A stretch of 64,000 nt of DNA from contig JAICJH010000004.1 of assembly GCA_025928545.1 (NCBI GenBank), positions 1 through 64,000 of the forward strand, read 5' to 3'. The translations under genes and the position numbers were made by a program. This DNA comes from Bryobacteraceae bacterium. GTDB taxonomy: Bacteria > Acidobacteriota > Terriglobia > Bryobacterales > Bryobacteraceae. The notes beneath the pieces are model-generated. The model ran no database searches. It was not told the origin of the DNA and saw only the letters and a list, made by a program, of their open reading frames with translations. This document shows positions 50,311 to 59,400 of the stretch, piece after piece; positions within the stretch are counted from its first letter, which is position 1, and each line of letters starts with the position of its first letter.

Positions 50311-51540
50311 ATGTTTCGATTTCTCACCATCGCAGTTGGCCTGACGGCCGTCGCAATTCTCGTTGTTGCCCAGGCACCTCAAACTGCAACACCCCAGGCT
50401 GCGACACCCGGCGCCGGTCCGGGATTTGCATTCGCTGGTTCAGGCGGACGTGGCGGGTCCGGCCGCGGCGGCAATCCGCTGCGTGATCCACACACCGAAG
50501 GCTACGTCACGGCCAAAGAGTTGCCCGACAACACGATTCCCACTCCCAAAGAAGATGGCAATTTCATCATCGGTCCCACGCACCCCGCCGCCGTCGAAAT
50601 CACCAATCAGGATGGCGTGCCGCAAGGCGAAATTATCAACTTCACAATGGAGTCGACCGACAGCAAGTATTATCCGGGCGTCCCGGCCAGAATCGGCCGA
50701 GGCGGACGCGGCGCGTTTGGCGCTTCCGGCGGCTTTGCCGGGGGCGCACCTGCGGCAGCAGCTGCCGCCGCTCCGCCCGCCCCGGCGGTGGATCCAAATG
50801 CTCCGCGCCCCATCGTGCCATACACGCGCAAGGTCGCGGTCTACGTTCCGAAGCAATATGTTCCCGGAACGGTGGCGCCCTTCATCGTTGGGGCAGATGG
50901 TCCTGACGCTACGATGTTCGCCGCCCTCAACACGCTGATCGCGCAGAAACGCGTGCCCGTCATGATCTGCATCTCGATCGGGAACGGTGGCGGCGACGGG
51001 CCGGGCAGCGAACGCGGCCTCGAGTACGACACCATGTCGCCGAAGTACGCGGAGTTCGTCGAGAACGAAGTGCTGCCGCTCGTGGAACAGAAGGCCAACG
51101 TGAAGCTCACGAAAGATCCGGAAGGCCGCGCGACGACGGGCGGCAGTTCCGGCGGATCGGCGGCGCTGATCATGGCCTGGTACCATCCGGAGCTTTATCA
51201 CCGCGTGCTCACTTACTCCGGCACTTTTGTCGGGCAGGAGTCGCCGGTCAGCCCGGTAACGCCGCACGGCGCGTGGGAACTGCACGGCAGCCTGATACCG
51301 AACTCGCCCGTGAAGCCGATTCGGCTCTGGATGGAAGTGGGCGATCGGGATAACAGCGGACGCGATGTTTATCACGATTGGGTTGTGGCCAATGAAAACA
51401 TGGCCAAAGTGCTGGCGGAAAAAGGCTATCATTACCAGTTCGTGTTCGCGAAGAATGCCGCACACGTAGACAAGCCCACCAGAGCGCAGACCCTTCCCCT
51501 GGCGCTGGAGTATGTCTGGCAGGGTTATCCCATCAGGTAG
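50311..51540 (+). CDS. Exported esterase (Fes/IroE-like alpha/beta hydrolase) with Gly-rich inserts
   Basis: Protein of 409 residues. ATG 50311 is preceded by AGGGAG. The signal peptide is MFRFLTIAVGLTAVAILVVA. Nucleophile: TTGGSSGGSAALIMAW (Ser280). Acid: MEVGDRDNSGRDVYHDW. Base: His385 in KNAAHVDK. Two low-complexity stretches, residues 42-54 and 128-165, are rich in Gly/Arg/Ala/Pro. The fold resembles Fes/EsterD. The open frame upstream of 50311 is not protein-like. Neighbour of the carboxylesterase gene with a similar composition insert. Confidence 0.8.
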   Translation: MFRFLTIAVGLTAVAILVVAQAPQTATPQAATPGAGPGFAFAGSGGRGGSGRGGNPLRDPHTEGYVTAKELPDNTIPTPKEDGNFIIGPTHPAAVEITNQDGVPQGEIINFTMESTDSKYYPGVPARIGRGGRGAFGASGGFAGGAPAAAAAAAPPAPAVDPNAPRPIVPYTRKVAVYVPKQYVPGTVAPFIVGADGPDATMFAALNTLIAQKRVPVMICISIGNGGGDGPGSERGLEYDTMSPKYAEFVENEVLPLVEQKANVKLTKDPEGRATTGGSSGGSAALIMAWYHPELYHRVLTYSGTFVGQESPVSPVTPHGAWELHGSLIPNSPVKPIRLWMEVGDRDNSGRDVYHDWVVANENMAKVLAEKGYHYQFVFAKNAAHVDKPTRAQTLPLALEYVWQGYPIR

Positions 51541-51732
51541 AGCGGTCAGGGTGCGTACCTGCGGTCAGAACGAACCTTTACCTCGATGAAAATAAAGGCT
51601 CGGTTCCAGTCGCAGCTGCCGCTGATCGCCCGCCCTCAAAACCCCATCGCATTTAACTCATAATGAGATTTCAGGAACAACCCAGGCTGCTGGCGCGTAT
51701 CCAAGTCTCAGAGGCTGAAAAACCAGGACAAC

Positions 51733-52596
51733 TTGAAACGAACTGCTACTCCCGAAACAGAATCGGACGCCATCCTCCAGGGCACGGACATCGTCGAGGA
51801 GATTCTGCACAACTCCGAGCAGGGCCAGTTTGAGTTCCCGGAACGTGTAATCGTCCCGGCCGTGTATCACATTTACCTTCATCCTGAAGATCTTGATCGT
51901 CTGAAACCCGTTGAAGCGGTCATCCTTGAAGAATGCAAGGGCAGTCTGAACAAGCGCCTCCGCAATCTCAATCGCAAACGCTTCGGCCGCAAGTCCGTTC
52001 CATACGGCATACAAGCGCAGGATTGGGACATCAAATTACTGGCCGACCATCATGACGACGCCGCCGTCGCCACCGTCAAGGTCGTCTCCAGTCTGGCGCG
52101 GGCCGAAGAGTCGGAACTGGTCGGAACTGTCACTGTTCGCGTCAAGCGCGCTCCGGTGGCTGCCGCTCCTCCTGCGTCGGGCACGAAAGACCCGCTCTTA
52201 ACAAAAGACCCGCGAGTAACAAAGGACGCGCGCGAAACAAGGAAGACGCCGCAGAACGCCTCAACGCCGGCGCAACCTGCCTGGGGAACGCTCTCCTGGC
52301 GCGATGACGAAGGTGACAAAACGTTCGAACTCCTCGCGCCCTCTGCTTCCATTGGCCGCGGTTCCCAGATGGATGTCGTCATTCGAAACTCGAGTGAAGA
52401 CGTTTCCCGCAAACATTGCAGCGTTCGACTCGATACAGCCGGCCGCGCCTGGATTTCCGACCTCGGCAGTTCGAACGGCACCACCCTTGACGGTGCCCTG
52501 CTGGCCGCGAATACCGAAACCGCCCTGCCCGACTCTTCGCGCGTTTCACTGGCGAACGGCGTTGTCACTTTGAATTTCACGCGGCGGAGCGCCTGA
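51733..52596 (+). CDS. FHA-domain protein with DUF3662-like N-terminus (FhaA-like)
   Basis: Phosphothreonine-reader protein of 287 residues; TTG start with AGGA. The N-terminal 100 residues (QGQFEFPERVIVPAVYHIYL, LHPEDLDRLKPVEAVILEE) resemble the N-terminal domain of actinobacterial FhaA. A charged linker has KDP/KDA steps (TKDPLLTKDPRVTKDARETR). The FHA core is canonical: SIGRGSQMDVVIRN, VSRKHCSVRL and DLGSSNGTTLDG. The next genes encode a phosphatase and a kinase, whose phosphorylation it could read. First gene of the locus 51733-60535. Confidence 0.85.
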   Translation: MKRTATPETESDAILQGTDIVEEILHNSEQGQFEFPERVIVPAVYHIYLHPEDLDRLKPVEAVILEECKGSLNKRLRNLNRKRFGRKSVPYGIQAQDWDIKLLADHHDDAAVATVKVVSSLARAEESELVGTVTVRVKRAPVAAAPPASGTKDPLLTKDPRVTKDARETRKTPQNASTPAQPAWGTLSWRDDEGDKTFELLAPSASIGRGSQMDVVIRNSSEDVSRKHCSVRLDTAGRAWISDLGSSNGTTLDGALLAANTETALPDSSRVSLANGVVTLNFTRRSA

Positions 52597-52599
52597 CCC

Positions 52600-52689
52600 G
52601 TGCAACTCGCCCTTCGCATCGCTTTCAACATCGCCATCCCCCTGCTCGTCGCAGCCTTCATCTGGCTCGCCCGGCGCGAAAGGCAGTAG
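52600..52689 (+). CDS. 29-residue single-pass membrane peptide
   Basis: GTG start at 52600, stop TAG at 52687-52689. The encoded peptide is hydrophobic over most of its length (LRIAFNIAIPLLVAAFIWLA) and ends in RRERQ. It begins 3 bases after the FHA stop and ends 16 bases before the PP2C start. Too short to recognise by family, but its position between two coupled genes and its helix make a real gene plausible. Confidence 0.45.
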   Translation: MQLALRIAFNIAIPLLVAAFIWLARRERQ

Positions 52690-52705
52690 ATTTTTCGGGG
52701 ATTCT

Positions 52706-54445
52706 ATGAAACGCGCCCCTCTACTGAAAGCCGGAGTCGCAACCGATCCCGGTCAGCGGCGAACCAACAACGAAGACCTCGCGTTCGTCAATGAGCGCGA
52801 AGGTCTCTTCGCGGTGGTGGATGGGGTCGGTGGCGAAGTAGCCGGAGAAGAAGCCGCCAGGCTTGCGGTGGAAGCCATCCGGTTCCGATTCAAAGACCCC
52901 GGCGGAGACACCGAAGAGCGTATCCGCGAAGCAATTGCCCTGGCCAATAATCGTATTTTTCAGGCGACGCAGGCCCGCCCGGAACTGTCCGGTATGGCCT
53001 GCGTGCTGACTCTCGCGGTGATCGAGGGCCGCACCGTCACGGTCGGCCATGTCGGCGACAGCCGTCTCTACCGCATCCGCGAAGGGCGCATGGAAAAGAT
53101 TACGCTCGATCATTCTCCGGTAGGCGAGCGTGAAGACCGCGGTGAACTGACCGAAGCCGAAGCGATGAGCCATCCCCGCCGGAATGAGGTTTATCGCGAC
53201 GTCGGTTCCGAGCCGCATCAACCGGCGGACCCCCGTTTCATCGATATTTTTCGCACTTCGCTGCCTCCCGATGCGGCGATTCTGATCTCCAGCGATGGCC
53301 TCACGGATATGGTTCCGCGCGACGAAATGCTCCGCATTATCGAAGGCTACGACAAAGATCCGAACCATACCGCGCAGGCTCTGGTCGATGCCGCCAATGC
53401 GGCTGGAGGCAAAGACAACATCACGGTAGTCTTCATCCCCGGCAGCAGCTTCGCCTCCGCCAACGGACGCTCCACCACTCGTCGCATGCGGCCAACCGCA
53501 CCGAAGAGTCCGCCTTCTGCCCCGCCGGTCACAGAGCCTTCTGCCCCGCCGGTCACAGAGCTTTCTGCCCCGCCTGTCACGAAGCTTTCTGCCCCACCGG
53601 TCACGGAGTTCCCTGCCGTGCCGCCGGAACTGTGGCAGCCTGAGCCTCCGCCAATTCGCCGGCATCAGCAAAGCCTTGCCATTCCGCAGCCATTGCCCCT
53701 GCCGCGCCGCATCCCGACCTGGGTTCCGATTCTGGGCGCGGTCCTGGCTCTTGCCGTCTTCCTTCTCTATCTGTTTCGCGACCGCACGCCCGAGCTTGGC
53801 GATCTTCTCGGACCTGCCACCCTTCACGTTGGCCGCGGCCAGCAATATTCATCCATCGCCGCGGCGCTCGCAGTTGCCAAAGAAGGAGACAGCATCATCG
53901 TCGCGCCCGGTGTTTATCCGGAAAACGTCTTATTGAAGTCCGGCGTGGCGCTTGTCAGTGCGAAACCGCGCGAGGCGGAGATTCAGTCGAGCGGCACGGC
54001 GCTGAACGCTCAAACGATTACCGGCGCGCGTATTTCCGGATTCCGCATCAGACCCGATCTCACCAACACACTCCAGATCGGCGTCCTGGCCCGCGATTCA
54101 TCGCTCGAAATAGAGGATTCTGAAATCTCCGGCGCGTCGGACGCCGGCGTAGTCATTCAGGGTAATTCCTCCGCCCGGCTTTCGAAAAACCTCATCCATG
54201 AAAACGTCAAAGACGGCGTCCGCGTAGAATCCGCTTCCGTTCCGGACATGCGGGGTAATCATATCTGCGACAACGGCGTCGACATCGATCCGGCATCTCC
54301 CCTCGCCGCCGATGCGAATGTCATCGGACCCTGTTCCGGTAAAAAGAAGATCGTCCCGGAACCAGCCAGCCTCGCCAAACTCCGTTCCGCCGAAGCCCGC
54401 CCATCCGGTGGTTCCGGCGCGCGCAAAGGACGGCGGCATGAGTGA
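52706..54445 (+). CDS. PP2C Ser/Thr phosphatase with transmembrane anchor and outside beta-helix
   Basis: Protein of 579 residues in four parts. Residues 1-250 are a PP2C phosphatase like PstP: NNEDLAFV (Glu23/Asp24), FAVVDGVGGEVAGEE (Asp39), GHVGDSRLY, SSDGLTDMV (Asp197, Asp201) and KDNITVVF (Asp237). Residues 260-335 are Pro-rich and include four SAPPVT[EK]x repeats (271-302). A hydrophobic helix follows at 339-357. Residues 375-540 form a right-handed beta-helix (YSSIAAALAVAKEGDSIIVA, GARISGFRIRP, GVVIQGNSSARLSKN). The last 30 are basic. Its end overlaps the kinase start by 8 bases. Opposes the kinase; the helix may sense a ligand outside. Confidence 0.85.
   Translation: MKRAPLLKAGVATDPGQRRTNNEDLAFVNEREGLFAVVDGVGGEVAGEEAARLAVEAIRFRFKDPGGDTEERIREAIALANNRIFQATQARPELSGMACVLTLAVIEGRTVTVGHVGDSRLYRIREGRMEKITLDHSPVGEREDRGELTEAEAMSHPRRNEVYRDVGSEPHQPADPRFIDIFRTSLPPDAAILISSDGLTDMVPRDEMLRIIEGYDKDPNHTAQALVDAANAAGGKDNITVVFIPGSSFASANGRSTTRRMRPTAPKSPPSAPPVTEPSAPPVTELSAPPVTKLSAPPVTEFPAVPPELWQPEPPPIRRHQQSLAIPQPLPLPRRIPTWVPILGAVLALAVFLLYLFRDRTPELGDLLGPATLHVGRGQQYSSIAAALAVAKEGDSIIVAPGVYPENVLLKSGVALVSAKPREAEIQSSGTALNAQTITGARISGFRIRPDLTNTLQIGVLARDSSLEIEDSEISGASDAGVVIQGNSSARLSKNLIHENVKDGVRVESASVPDMRGNHICDNGVDIDPASPLAADANVIGPCSGKKKIVPEPASLAKLRSAEARPSGGSGARKGRRHE
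53516..53611 (+). repeat. Tandem 24-bp repeat in PP2C linker
   Basis: Four in-frame units encode SAPPVTEP, SAPPVTEL, SAPPVTKL and SAPPVTEF. DNA identity falls off at the last unit, so the array is fairly old or under protein-level selection. The repeats lie in the cytoplasmic Pro-rich linker before the transmembrane helix. Confidence 0.85.
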
Positions 54446-56402
54446 ACTCTTCGGTCCCTATCGCGTATTACTGACTCTGGCTGCGCGCAATCAGTCGCGG
54501 ATCGATCTCGTCGAGAACACTCTCGTCCAAAACAGCGATGGTTCCGGGCGCAGAGAAATTCTGAAACGCATTCTCATCGTTCCGGGTAAGGAAGACAACC
54601 GCGAGCTGATCGATGCGGAAGAACAGGGCGCCGAACTCCAGCGCCAGGCGCACGGGCGGAATCCTCACATTATTGAGGTCTACGCAAGCGGTCGGCTGAA
54701 GGAATATTTCTTCGTCTCCATGGAATATGTGGAGGGTGAAAACCTCGAAGAATATCTGAAGGGCCACGCAGGTCCCCTCAACCCGACGAAAGCCGCCTCC
54801 ATCGCCTGCGAACTCTGCTCGCAGGTCGCGACCCTGCATGACTTCCAGCTCACTCTGGATGGAAAATCGCAGGCGTTTCTCCACAACGACATCAAGCCCT
54901 CGAACATTCAGATCAGGAAAACGGATAACCAGATCCGGCTGATTGATTTCGGCGCGGCCAAGAGCGTGACTTACAGCAGGAACTTCACGCGCAACGATTT
55001 CGCCAGCGTTGCTTATTGTTCGCCCGAGCGTTTGCAGAAAGGACTCTCGGATACGCAGACTGATCTCTGGAGTATTGCCGTTGTGCTTTACGAGATGGTC
55101 GCGGGCAGCCTGCCGTTCCGCGCATCCTCGCATCAGCAACTGGAGTTGCTCATCACGAGCGGCGCCCCACCTGTCGCGCTTCCGGAGTCATGCCCGCCTC
55201 TCCTCCAGGCCATCATCTACAAAGCTCTGTCAGCCAATGTGGCGGACAGATATCCCGATGCGCGCTCCTTCGGAGCCGACCTCCAGAAATACTGCCTGGC
55301 GCCGGACACACCCCCCGGCACAAACATGAACCAGCCCGCGCTCAAGACAACGGAAAACCCCACCCGGAAGGTGGGTAGCCGCCCTCCGGTTCCGGTAGTG
55401 CAGCAACCCCCGGTTCAGACTGCCCCATCGCGCTTCAACAGCACGCCTGCTTCGGATGTGGGCGCACCTGTTCTGCCGCCGCGCGGACTTCCGCGCCCGC
55501 TTGCCGCTGTCGGCGCTGCCTTCGCGCGCAGGCCCATCTATTCCGGTTTCCGCGTGATCCTGGGGATTCTTGTCTTATATATGACGCTCTCGGCCGCGAG
55601 CGCGCACCGCCACGTTCAGGGCCTCTACGGGGAACTCGCGCAGGAAGACTTCCCTTCCGTGCCGGTCTCCGAAATCGATTCGCAATACAAAGAGCTGGAG
55701 GATCTGCGCGAAACAACGTTCGGGCGTTTCTTCGCGTTTACCAGCGATTTGCGCACATCGATTAAGCCACGCCTCGTCGAAACGGCGGAGCGTCCCATCA
55801 ACGCCTATCGCACCGACCAAAGCCATCAGCCCCTGCAAAGCGACTGGCTCCGTGCCCACTCCTGTCTTAACTTCGCGACCGAAATTGACTCTTCCGATAA
55901 ACGTGCCCGCGCCGAGCTTGAAGTAGTAGACGGCCACCTTGCGCGGCTGCGAAAAGACTACTCGCTCGCGCGGCAGAAGTTCACGAAGGCATCCACGCTC
56001 GCCGGCGATTCGCCGGATCCGTGGCTCGGTCTGGCCTGGGTCGATGCCTACTATGCCAATGATCTTCAGGCGCTGATTTCCGATCAGATCAAGGCGCAGC
56101 AGAACCACTACACACCCGCCAAACGCGAGGCCGCGCAGCGTGGCGATGTCTCCATGATTCTGGGCCGCCGCGCGATCGCCGCGTCTCTCAACTGGAGACA
56201 CAAGAACTCCGCGGAAGAGGAAACCCATTTTCTCCGCGATGCCGACGATGATTTCGTGCGTGCCGAAAAAGACTACCAGGGCTGCCGTGGCTGGGGGCAC
56301 ACCGAGGCGGATATAGAAGAAATTCACAACAGACGATCTGCCATTCAGCAGCGCCTGTCTGAGGTTCAGCACCCCGCCGCAACCTACGGGAGTCCGAAAT
56401 GA
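54438..56402 (+). CDS. Divergent Ser/Thr protein kinase with outside TPR-like domain
   Basis: Protein of 654 residues, ATG 54438. Kinase residues 1-290: catalytic loop FLHNDIKPSNIQI (Asp151, Lys153, Asn156; HND for HRD) and LIDFGAAKS (Asp170). The Gly-rich loop is missing (TLAARNQSR in its place), and Lys43 (ILKRIL) is a candidate for the ATP Lys. The linker 290-365 is Pro-rich. A hydrophobic helix is at 371-389. Residues 390-654 have helix-turn-helix pairs (DYSLARQKFTKASTLAGDSP, GLAWVDAYYANDLQALI) of TPR type. The stop overlaps the next start (ATGA at 56399). Could be active or a pseudokinase. Confidence 0.82.
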   Translation: MSELFGPYRVLLTLAARNQSRIDLVENTLVQNSDGSGRREILKRILIVPGKEDNRELIDAEEQGAELQRQAHGRNPHIIEVYASGRLKEYFFVSMEYVEGENLEEYLKGHAGPLNPTKAASIACELCSQVATLHDFQLTLDGKSQAFLHNDIKPSNIQIRKTDNQIRLIDFGAAKSVTYSRNFTRNDFASVAYCSPERLQKGLSDTQTDLWSIAVVLYEMVAGSLPFRASSHQQLELLITSGAPPVALPESCPPLLQAIIYKALSANVADRYPDARSFGADLQKYCLAPDTPPGTNMNQPALKTTENPTRKVGSRPPVPVVQQPPVQTAPSRFNSTPASDVGAPVLPPRGLPRPLAAVGAAFARRPIYSGFRVILGILVLYMTLSAASAHRHVQGLYGELAQEDFPSVPVSEIDSQYKELEDLRETTFGRFFAFTSDLRTSIKPRLVETAERPINAYRTDQSHQPLQSDWLRAHSCLNFATEIDSSDKRARAELEVVDGHLARLRKDYSLARQKFTKASTLAGDSPDPWLGLAWVDAYYANDLQALISDQIKAQQNHYTPAKREAAQRGDVSMILGRRAIAASLNWRHKNSAEEETHFLRDADDDFVRAEKDYQGCRGWGHTEADIEEIHNRRSAIQQRLSEVQHPAATYGSPK

Positions 56403-59400
56403 CCGTCACACGCCGCGTGGCGGGCTCAAGGGGCCGCCGGCCTCCGGAGGCAGGCAACTTACTCCTTCTGTTGATCTCTCTTGCCGTTACATCCGGCATC
56501 GTTCTCCTCGGCGTCCTGCTTTATCTTCAGGCGCGCCAACCGGATTTTGAGCAGACGCGGCAGGGACTTCAGTCCGGCCGGATGGTGAACCTGAACAAGC
56601 TCACTTCACCCAGCCAGTTGCTTCCCAGTCTCGGCGCCTATCGTTCAGAGCGTGTCCGAACGTCTGCCGCGAAGGCCATCTGGGGCCACCTGGAACAGTA
56701 CCGCCCGGTCGATGGCCTCGGCTGGCTGCGAACAACCCTCGCCCCGGTAACGGCATCTCTTCCACCTGCGGATCCCGATGCCGGCTCAAATCCTTCCGTC
56801 GCACTTCACCAGGTCTTTCTGGTCCGCACGCCGGCGGAGTTCATCGGGTCGCTTTGGCTTGCCGTCGCAATCTTCATCCTGCCTTTTTACGTCGTAGCCG
56901 GCGTTTGGTGGTGGCGTGACTTTCGCGGTGATCTCACGTTCCTTCCGCCGCTGCACCTCATTACCGGGGTCGCTTTTGTAACCATGCTCAGTCTCGGCAA
57001 TCCAGCCCGCGATTCGCTGCTCTTCCCCAACTTCGCGTGGGGGATTGCAGTCGGGACGCTGCTGCTGTCGCTCCCCGCTTTCTCGTTTTTCGACTACCGG
57101 CTGATCGGTGGCCTGGGCCGTTCCGTGCGCGGACGGCAGGCGCTGGTGTTCGTGCCGCTCCTGCTGATTGTCGTCCTGCTTCTTTGTCTGAGGCTGTTCG
57201 GCAGTTCGCCAACCGGCGACGCCAACGTCAATCTCTGGGGCTTTCAGCCCGTGGAAATCATCAAGCTTCTGATCGTAGTGTTCTATGCCGGTTACTTCAG
57301 CCAGCAATGGGGCCGCTTGCGGGATCTCCGGGAAAAACGTTTCGGCATGCAGGGCATCCCGTTCCACCTCCCCAAATTCAAACATTTACTGCCGCTGCTT
57401 GCTTCCACTCTGTTCGCGCTGATCGTCTTCAAGATGCTCAACGATCTTGGCCCGGCCCTGATCGTCGCCTGCCTGTTTCTGCTTCTCTATGGCGTCGCAC
57501 TGGCGCGCCCCGGTTTGCCGGTCGCGGGTTTTATCCTGCTGATCGGCAGTTTCGTCGCCGCTTCGTACAACCTGATTGCACCCAAGCTCGGCATTCGCAT
57601 CGGCATGTGGAGTTCGCCCTGGGAAAACACACTTCGTGGCGGCGATCAGCTGGTCAAAAGCTTCTGGGCCCTTGCTACCGGCGGACCTTTCGGCTCCGGC
57701 ATCGGATGGGGCGACGCGTGGCTCATCCCCACCAATCACACCGATATGATCTATTCCTCCATCGGCGAGGAGTGGGGCTTTTGTGGCCTCGCGGCGATCT
57801 TTATGGTTTATGCGTGGCTGGCGTATCGCAGCTATCGCATTGCCCGCCGCGCCCCCTCCGAATACGGTTTTTTCCTCGCGCTGGGGGCCAGCCTTCTTCT
57901 TTCGCTGGAAGCGATTGTCATTATCGGCGGCGTCACCGGCGCCATTCCGCTCTCCGGCGTGGCGGCGCCGTTTCTCTGTTGGGGACGAACCTCCATGGTC
58001 GTCAACTTCTTCCTGATAGCGCTGATCCTTTCCGTTTCCTCGCGCGAAACCAAAGACGAGCCTGTGCGGCAGATCTTCGAAATGCCGCAACGTTGGGTTC
58101 TCATGATCCTTGCGGGGGCCGGTTGCCTCCTGCTGGGCCGCACTGCCTGGCTCGATGTAATTCGCGCGGACGATGTTTTTGGCCGCCCGGCCCGCGTCCT
58201 TGTCGAAAATGCCCGCAAAGGGGCACGGTCGGCAGTCGCGGGCCCGAAGACCATTCAGGCCACGATCTACAATCCACGGCTCGCGCTTGTCGAGAATCTG
58301 ATTCCCCGCGGCGATATCTACGATCGCTCCGGAATCCTTCTTGCCACAAGCCAGCCCGACCATCTGACGGCCCATAAATCCGATCTGGAGCAACTCGGCG
58401 TATCGCTCGACCGCTGCTGTCGCGCATCGGATGAGCGCTCCTATCCGTTTGGCGATCTCACATATCATCTGCTCGGCGACAATGTCGAGAAGGCGAGGTT
58501 CGGTGCGTCCGATACCGCTTTCGTGGAACGTACTGCCAACGGGCGTCTCCGGGGATTCGAAGATACTCGTGAGATTCTTCCTGCCGTCCGGCGGCGCAGA
58601 CGCCCCGACCAGCCTGAACTCGCGAAGTTCCTCCATCGCGATCGTGATGTGCATCTCACCCTCGATATTCGGCTCCAGCAGCGCGCCCAAACTATCCTGG
58701 CCGATGCGCTCTCCCGCGCTCACAAGACCGGCGGCGCCGCGATCATTCTGGATGTCACGACCGGCAACATTCTCGCGTCCGTCAATCTGCCCGCTCCACG
58801 CGAAACCCATCCGGAAGAGCCAGACGATCCCATGCTCTTTCGCGGAGCGCAAAGGGCCGCCGCCCGCGACGATCTCAGACCGTATCAGGATGTCGCCCGC
58901 TTCGGAGCTTATCCACCGGGCTCAACTTTCAAACTCGTAACAGCCGTCGCGGCCCTGCGCAAAGATCCGTCGCTGCTCGGGCAGCCGGAGACTTGCGGAC
59001 GGCTGGATGATGGCCGCGCCGGCGCGAAGATCAAGGGCTACGGCAACAAGGGCATCCACGATGATATCGGCGACTCGCCCCACGGCACCCTCACCATGTC
59101 CGATGCGCTCCGCGTCTCCTGTAACGCATACTTCGCGCAGCTCGCCACCTACCAGGTGGGCGCGGCAAAGCTCGCGGAAACTGCGGCGTTATTTGGCATT
59201 CGAGCCGTCAAACCTTTGCGCGAGGATGCACAGAACCCGGACGCCGCCGTGAAGCGTCTCCAGAAGGTTCTTCCCGATTCCGGCTACGGCCAGGGCGAAG
59301 TGACCGCAAGTCCCCTGCAAATGGCGCTGGTTTCTTCCATGATTGCCAACCATGGCGGACTGATCCGCGAGCGGCTGGTTCAGGGCGCACTGACTGAGCC

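Noticed and set aside
57386..58852. Long open frame on the minus strand (about 488 codons) opposite the SEDS-PBP gene
   Set aside because: It lies fully antisense to a gene with clear catalytic motifs, and its protein has no recognisable motif; high-GC codon bias leaves the opposite frame open.
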